From positions 62,001-126,000 of the IMG/VR virus record IMGVR_UViG_3300017917_002466: a stretch of DNA of 64,000 bases; one strand, written 5' to 3'. The notes beneath the pieces are model-generated. The model ran no database searches, was not told where the DNA came from, and saw only the letters and a program-made list of their open reading frames with translations. The DNA is from a virus. Both the position numbers and the translations under genes were made by a program. Positions 63,172 to 64,000 of the stretch are shown here, piece after piece; the first letter of the stretch is position 1; each line of letters starts with the position of its first letter.

Positions 63172-63485
63172 TACAAATCTTCGCTCAGCAATGTCTTTGT
63201 AATGCCACTATCCTCAATTTGTCCATTATCAACAGCCAACTTATAGGCTTCCTGTCGGTTCAAGAATCTATCATAGCTTGTAACAAATCCCTGCACATTC
63301 TCAATATGTACTGGTGGTTCAGTCTCAGGTCTTCCCTCAATGATCCTTCTTGTCATAAAGCAGTTATGATGCCTTCGACCACAAACAACATAACCACTCG
63401 TTATATTCTTTGGCTGATGAAGGTATTCCTTTCCATCCTTAAAATGAATGGCTGCACAGAGAATATATTCTATCTTATCTTCCAT
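63168..63485 (-). CDS. conserved phage protein (GRRHHNC family)
   Basis: 105 aa. ILCAAIHFKDGKEYLHQPKNITSGYVVCGRRHHNCF ... FVTSYDRFLNRQEAYKLAVDNGQI ... LLSEDLY is a pattern shared by many phage and some bacterial proteins. Function unknown. Confidence 0.8.
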   Translation of the reverse strand: MEDKIEYILCAAIHFKDGKEYLHQPKNITSGYVVCGRRHHNCFMTRRIIEGRPETEPPVHIENVQGFVTSYDRFLNRQEAYKLAVDNGQIEDSGITKTLLSEDLY

Positions 63486-63487
63486 TT

Positions 63488-63694
63488 TTACTCCAGTCTC
63501 GGATGATAATTTTCACACTTATCATTCACAAGAGGCTTACCACATTCATCACAACAAGATACCTTCCTAAAGTAACTACCACAGCTACAAGTCAACACAA
63601 AGTAATAATCCGTATAAACCTGTACACCATTCACCTGATGTTCTTTACTTTCAGTCATTCTTTTATTACCAGCCAAGCACATCAGTACTTGCAT
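63488..63694 (-). CDS. zinc-ribbon protein of unknown function
   Basis: 68 aa. CSCGSYFRKVSCCDECGKPL holds two Cys pairs. AAGGGGGT upstream of the ATG at 63694. Confidence 0.65.
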   Translation of the reverse strand: MQVLMCLAGNKRMTESKEHQVNGVQVYTDYYFVLTCSCGSYFRKVSCCDECGKPLVNDKCENYHPRLE

Positions 63695-63733
63695 ATTCTA
63701 CCCCCTTAAAAACCATATCTCCTTTCTCCCTTC

Positions 63734-63762
63734 AATATAAACCAAAGTCCATAGATTGTCAA
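63734..63762 (-). promoter_or_regulatory. sigma70-type promoter (minus strand)
   Basis: TTGACA (complement of 63757-63762), 17-bp spacer, TATATT (complement of 63734-63739). Confidence 0.83.
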
Positions 63763-63769
63763 GAAGCCA

Positions 63770-64000
63770 ATTTATTTTTACAAGGTTCCCAAAGGGATTC
63801 CTTAACAATTTCCTAGAAAAAGGGGGGAGGGGTCATTGGATGGATTTTAGAACTAATAAAGGTCAAAGAGAAAGGGCTTTTGTGGAATTCAAAGATTTTG
63901 GGGGAAAAACAAGAACAAAAAAGGCTTTCAAAGATTTTGAGGAAAAACGGGCTTGATAGTCAAGGCTCGGAAAATCCGAACCCCCTATTTTCCCGATTTT
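63770..64000. other. homopolymer-rich end of the window without a clear gene
   Basis: Runs of G and A interrupt any reading frame of normal composition. TTCAAAGATTTTG occurs twice 43 bases apart (near 63889 and 63932), and ATTCAAAGATTTT also opens the window. No reliable gene or RNA seen; sequence quality may be low here. Confidence 0.4.

Noticed and set aside
63697-63715. Six-codon frame (MVFKGV) with a good ribosome site before the 63694 gene on the minus strand
   Set aside because: Too short to judge; could be a leader peptide but nothing else supports it.

Overview
The window looks like part of a large T4-like myovirus genome of low G+C content. It carries recognisable T4-type replication proteins: a UvsX recombinase, gp41 helicase, a gp59-like loader, gp32, gp61 primase, RNase H, the gp45 clamp and the gp44/gp62 clamp loader. 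A gp4-type head completion protein is also present. Two promoter grammars are visible. One is a host sigma70-type promoter (TTGACA, 17 bp, usually an extended -10 TGnTATAWT). The other is the T4 late-promoter octamer TATAAATA. Strong AGGAGG ribosome binding sites and one lipoprotein suggest a Gram-negative host, but the host cannot be named from the sequence.

Layout. 1-24.8 kb (+): replication and nucleotide metabolism (ribonucleotide reductase with an intein, dCMP deaminase, MazG, dNMP kinase), interrupted by free-standing GIY-YIG and HNH homing endonucleases. 24.9-33.7 kb (+): a long tRNA array of about 45 tRNA genes whose anticodons cover all 20 amino acids, interleaved with small genes, a GroES, an HNH endonuclease and tRNA fragments. 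33.7-41.6 kb (+): a DNA methyltransferase, a RimK/RimB-like fusion, an HNH nuclease, four late-type genes of unknown function and Hsp20. 41.67-44.0 kb (+): six tandem structured RNA elements followed by a Ro60/TROVE-like (DUF2828) vWA protein. 44.0-46.2 kb (+): small late genes. 46.2-63.7 kb (mostly -): an amber-anticodon tRNA, RtcB RNA ligase, a GMP reductase-like enzyme, a phosphoribosyltransferase, a DraRnl-type RNA ligase, an alarmone-type HD hydrolase, a metallopeptidase, a phosphoesterase, a radical SAM enzyme and many small unknown genes.

Two undescribed-looking RNA systems stand out. (1) Nine copies of a small RNA element (an R-element) share a covarying closing stem, a conserved loop RTTCNGCAA-N2-AAAA and a variable interior. 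Six lie directly upstream of the Ro-like gene and three lie in the tRNA array. One of the latter encloses the two halves of a tRNA-Val in permuted order (3' half first). With Ro, RtcB, a second RNA ligase and a possible peptidyl-tRNA hydrolase in the same genome, this resembles a phage version of the bacterial Ro-Y RNA-RtcB RNA-repair module. (2) A roughly 90-nt leader follows the late promoter of at least five homing endonuclease genes and folds as a pseudoknot whose second helix covers the Shine-Dalgarno region. Both helices covary between copies.

The genes suggest a phage that carries its own replisome, supplies deoxynucleotides, replaces much of the host tRNA pool and invests heavily in RNA maintenance.
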